Shown piece by piece: positions 5,897 to 6,264 of a stretch of DNA of 6,264 bases. This stretch comes from an uncultured Ignavibacteriales bacterium (GTDB taxonomy: Bacteria; Bacteroidota; Ignavibacteria; Ignavibacteriales; Ignavibacteriaceae). Positions within the stretch are counted from its first letter, which is position 1, and each line of letters starts with the position of its first letter. The notes beneath the pieces are model-generated. The model worked only from the letters and a program-made list of their open reading frames with translations. It ran no database searches and was not told the origin of the DNA. Position numbers and translations under genes: made by a program. The DNA lies in assembly GCA_913053915.1 (NCBI GenBank), contig CAJXGP010000135.1, forward strand, positions 1-6,264, written 5' to 3'.

Positions 5897-6264
5897 TTAT
5901 ACATACTTTTTAAAAGTAGCAATGAGATCCAACTTTTCCCACGTGAATTCTTTTTCCTTTCTTCCGAAGTGACCGTATGCAGAAGTTTTTTGGTAAATCG
6001 GTCTTCTTAATTGCAATCTGTCAATAATACCTTTAGGTGTAAAATCAACTTCTTGGATAATCATTTTAGCAATTTCTTTATCGGGAATTACGCCGGTTCC
6101 GCGTGTATTGACAAACGTCGAAACAGGTTCGGCAACACCGATAGCATAAGCAACTTGCACAAGGCATTCCTCAGCAATTTTAGCGGCAACAATATTTTTA
6201 GCGATGTGTCTTGCGGCATAAGTAGCGCTTCTGTCAACCTTTGAAGGGTCTTTACCCGAAAAAG
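5897..6264 (-). CDS. metK: S-adenosylmethionine synthetase (methionine adenosyltransferase), C-terminal part
   Basis: Makes S-adenosylmethionine from ATP and methionine in the cytoplasm. Only the last 121 codons are in the window; the gene runs off the right edge, so the start, promoter and about two thirds of the protein are missing. The frame is open to the edge, beginning [19 protein letters not shown], the conserved C-terminal-domain motif whose two lysines and aspartate contact ATP phosphates and metal in the E. coli enzyme. It continues with [34 protein letters not shown] and FTWEKLD, all typical of MetK. A GTG codon at 6160-6158 could be mistaken for a start, but it lies inside the conserved core. 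The stop TAA is 31 bp before ahcY, so the two form a SAM-cycle operon. Any SAM-sensing leader would be outside the window. Confidence 0.97.
   Translation of the reverse strand, partial: FSGKDPSKVDRSATYAARHIAKNIVAAKIAEECLVQVAYAIGVAEPVSTFVNTRGTGVIPDKEIAKMIIQEVDFTPKGIIDRLQLRRPIYQKTSAYGHFGRKEKEFTWEKLDLIATFKKYV

Noticed and set aside
5897..6160. Treating the 87-codon ORF with a GTG start as a complete small protein
   Set aside because: The same frame continues to the window edge with highly conserved MetK sequence, so the GTG is an internal valine codon and the gene is partial.
1..6264. CRISPR array, tRNA, rRNA, toxin-antitoxin or defence genes
   Set aside because: No regularly spaced direct repeats, no RNA gene signatures and no proteins of such families were seen on either strand.

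Overview
The window is AT-rich DNA from a bacterium of the Fibrobacteres-Chlorobi-Bacteroidetes (FCB) group, most likely the Ignavibacteria/Melioribacter side. The main clue is the first gene, which ends in a type IX secretion sorting domain with the QNYPNPFNPTTTI signature. That signature is very common in Ignavibacteria, Calditrichaeota and relatives. At least one gene (ahcY) has a clear Shine-Dalgarno sequence, which is less usual in Bacteroidetes proper. The phylum assignment is inference from these signatures, not from a search.

Layout, left to right. (1) Positions 1-221 are non-coding: a dispersed-repeat hairpin (15-47) and a hairpin that looks like a terminator for the minus strand (76-104). 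(2) 222-1997 (+) encodes a secreted, probably surface-attached endonuclease/exonuclease/phosphatase-fold enzyme: signal peptide, CBM9/DOMON-like N-terminal domain, catalytic domain, T9SS tail. A strong rho-independent terminator follows. (3) 2071-2828 is a small mobile-element-like unit: a GGAG-containing hairpin, then a single-domain HUH transposase of the REP-associated (RAYT) type whose own coding sequence contains a perfect 34-bp palindrome with a GTAG motif. (4) 2936-3220 (+) is an unrecognised 94-residue ORF that looks like the C-terminal remnant of a beta-rich secreted protein. (5) 3306-4226 (+) is a TIGR01777/YfcH-like atypical SDR nucleotide-sugar-epimerase homologue, preceded by an AT-only 13-bp inverted repeat. 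(6) 4227-4536 is a convergent intergenic region holding dispersed repeat pieces and the terminator of the minus-strand operon. (7) 5865-4537 and 6264-5897 (both minus) are ahcY and the 3' third of metK, 31 bp apart.

metK and ahcY work together: MetK makes S-adenosylmethionine, methyltransferases convert it to S-adenosylhomocysteine, and AhcY hydrolyses that product. They are ordered as an operon transcribed right to left, ending at the terminator near 4471-4515. The other genes have no evident shared pathway.

I did not find a clear novel multi-gene system. The most interesting feature is the RAYT gene with an embedded REP-like palindrome, together with separate dispersed repeat pieces at 15-47 and 4271-4377.
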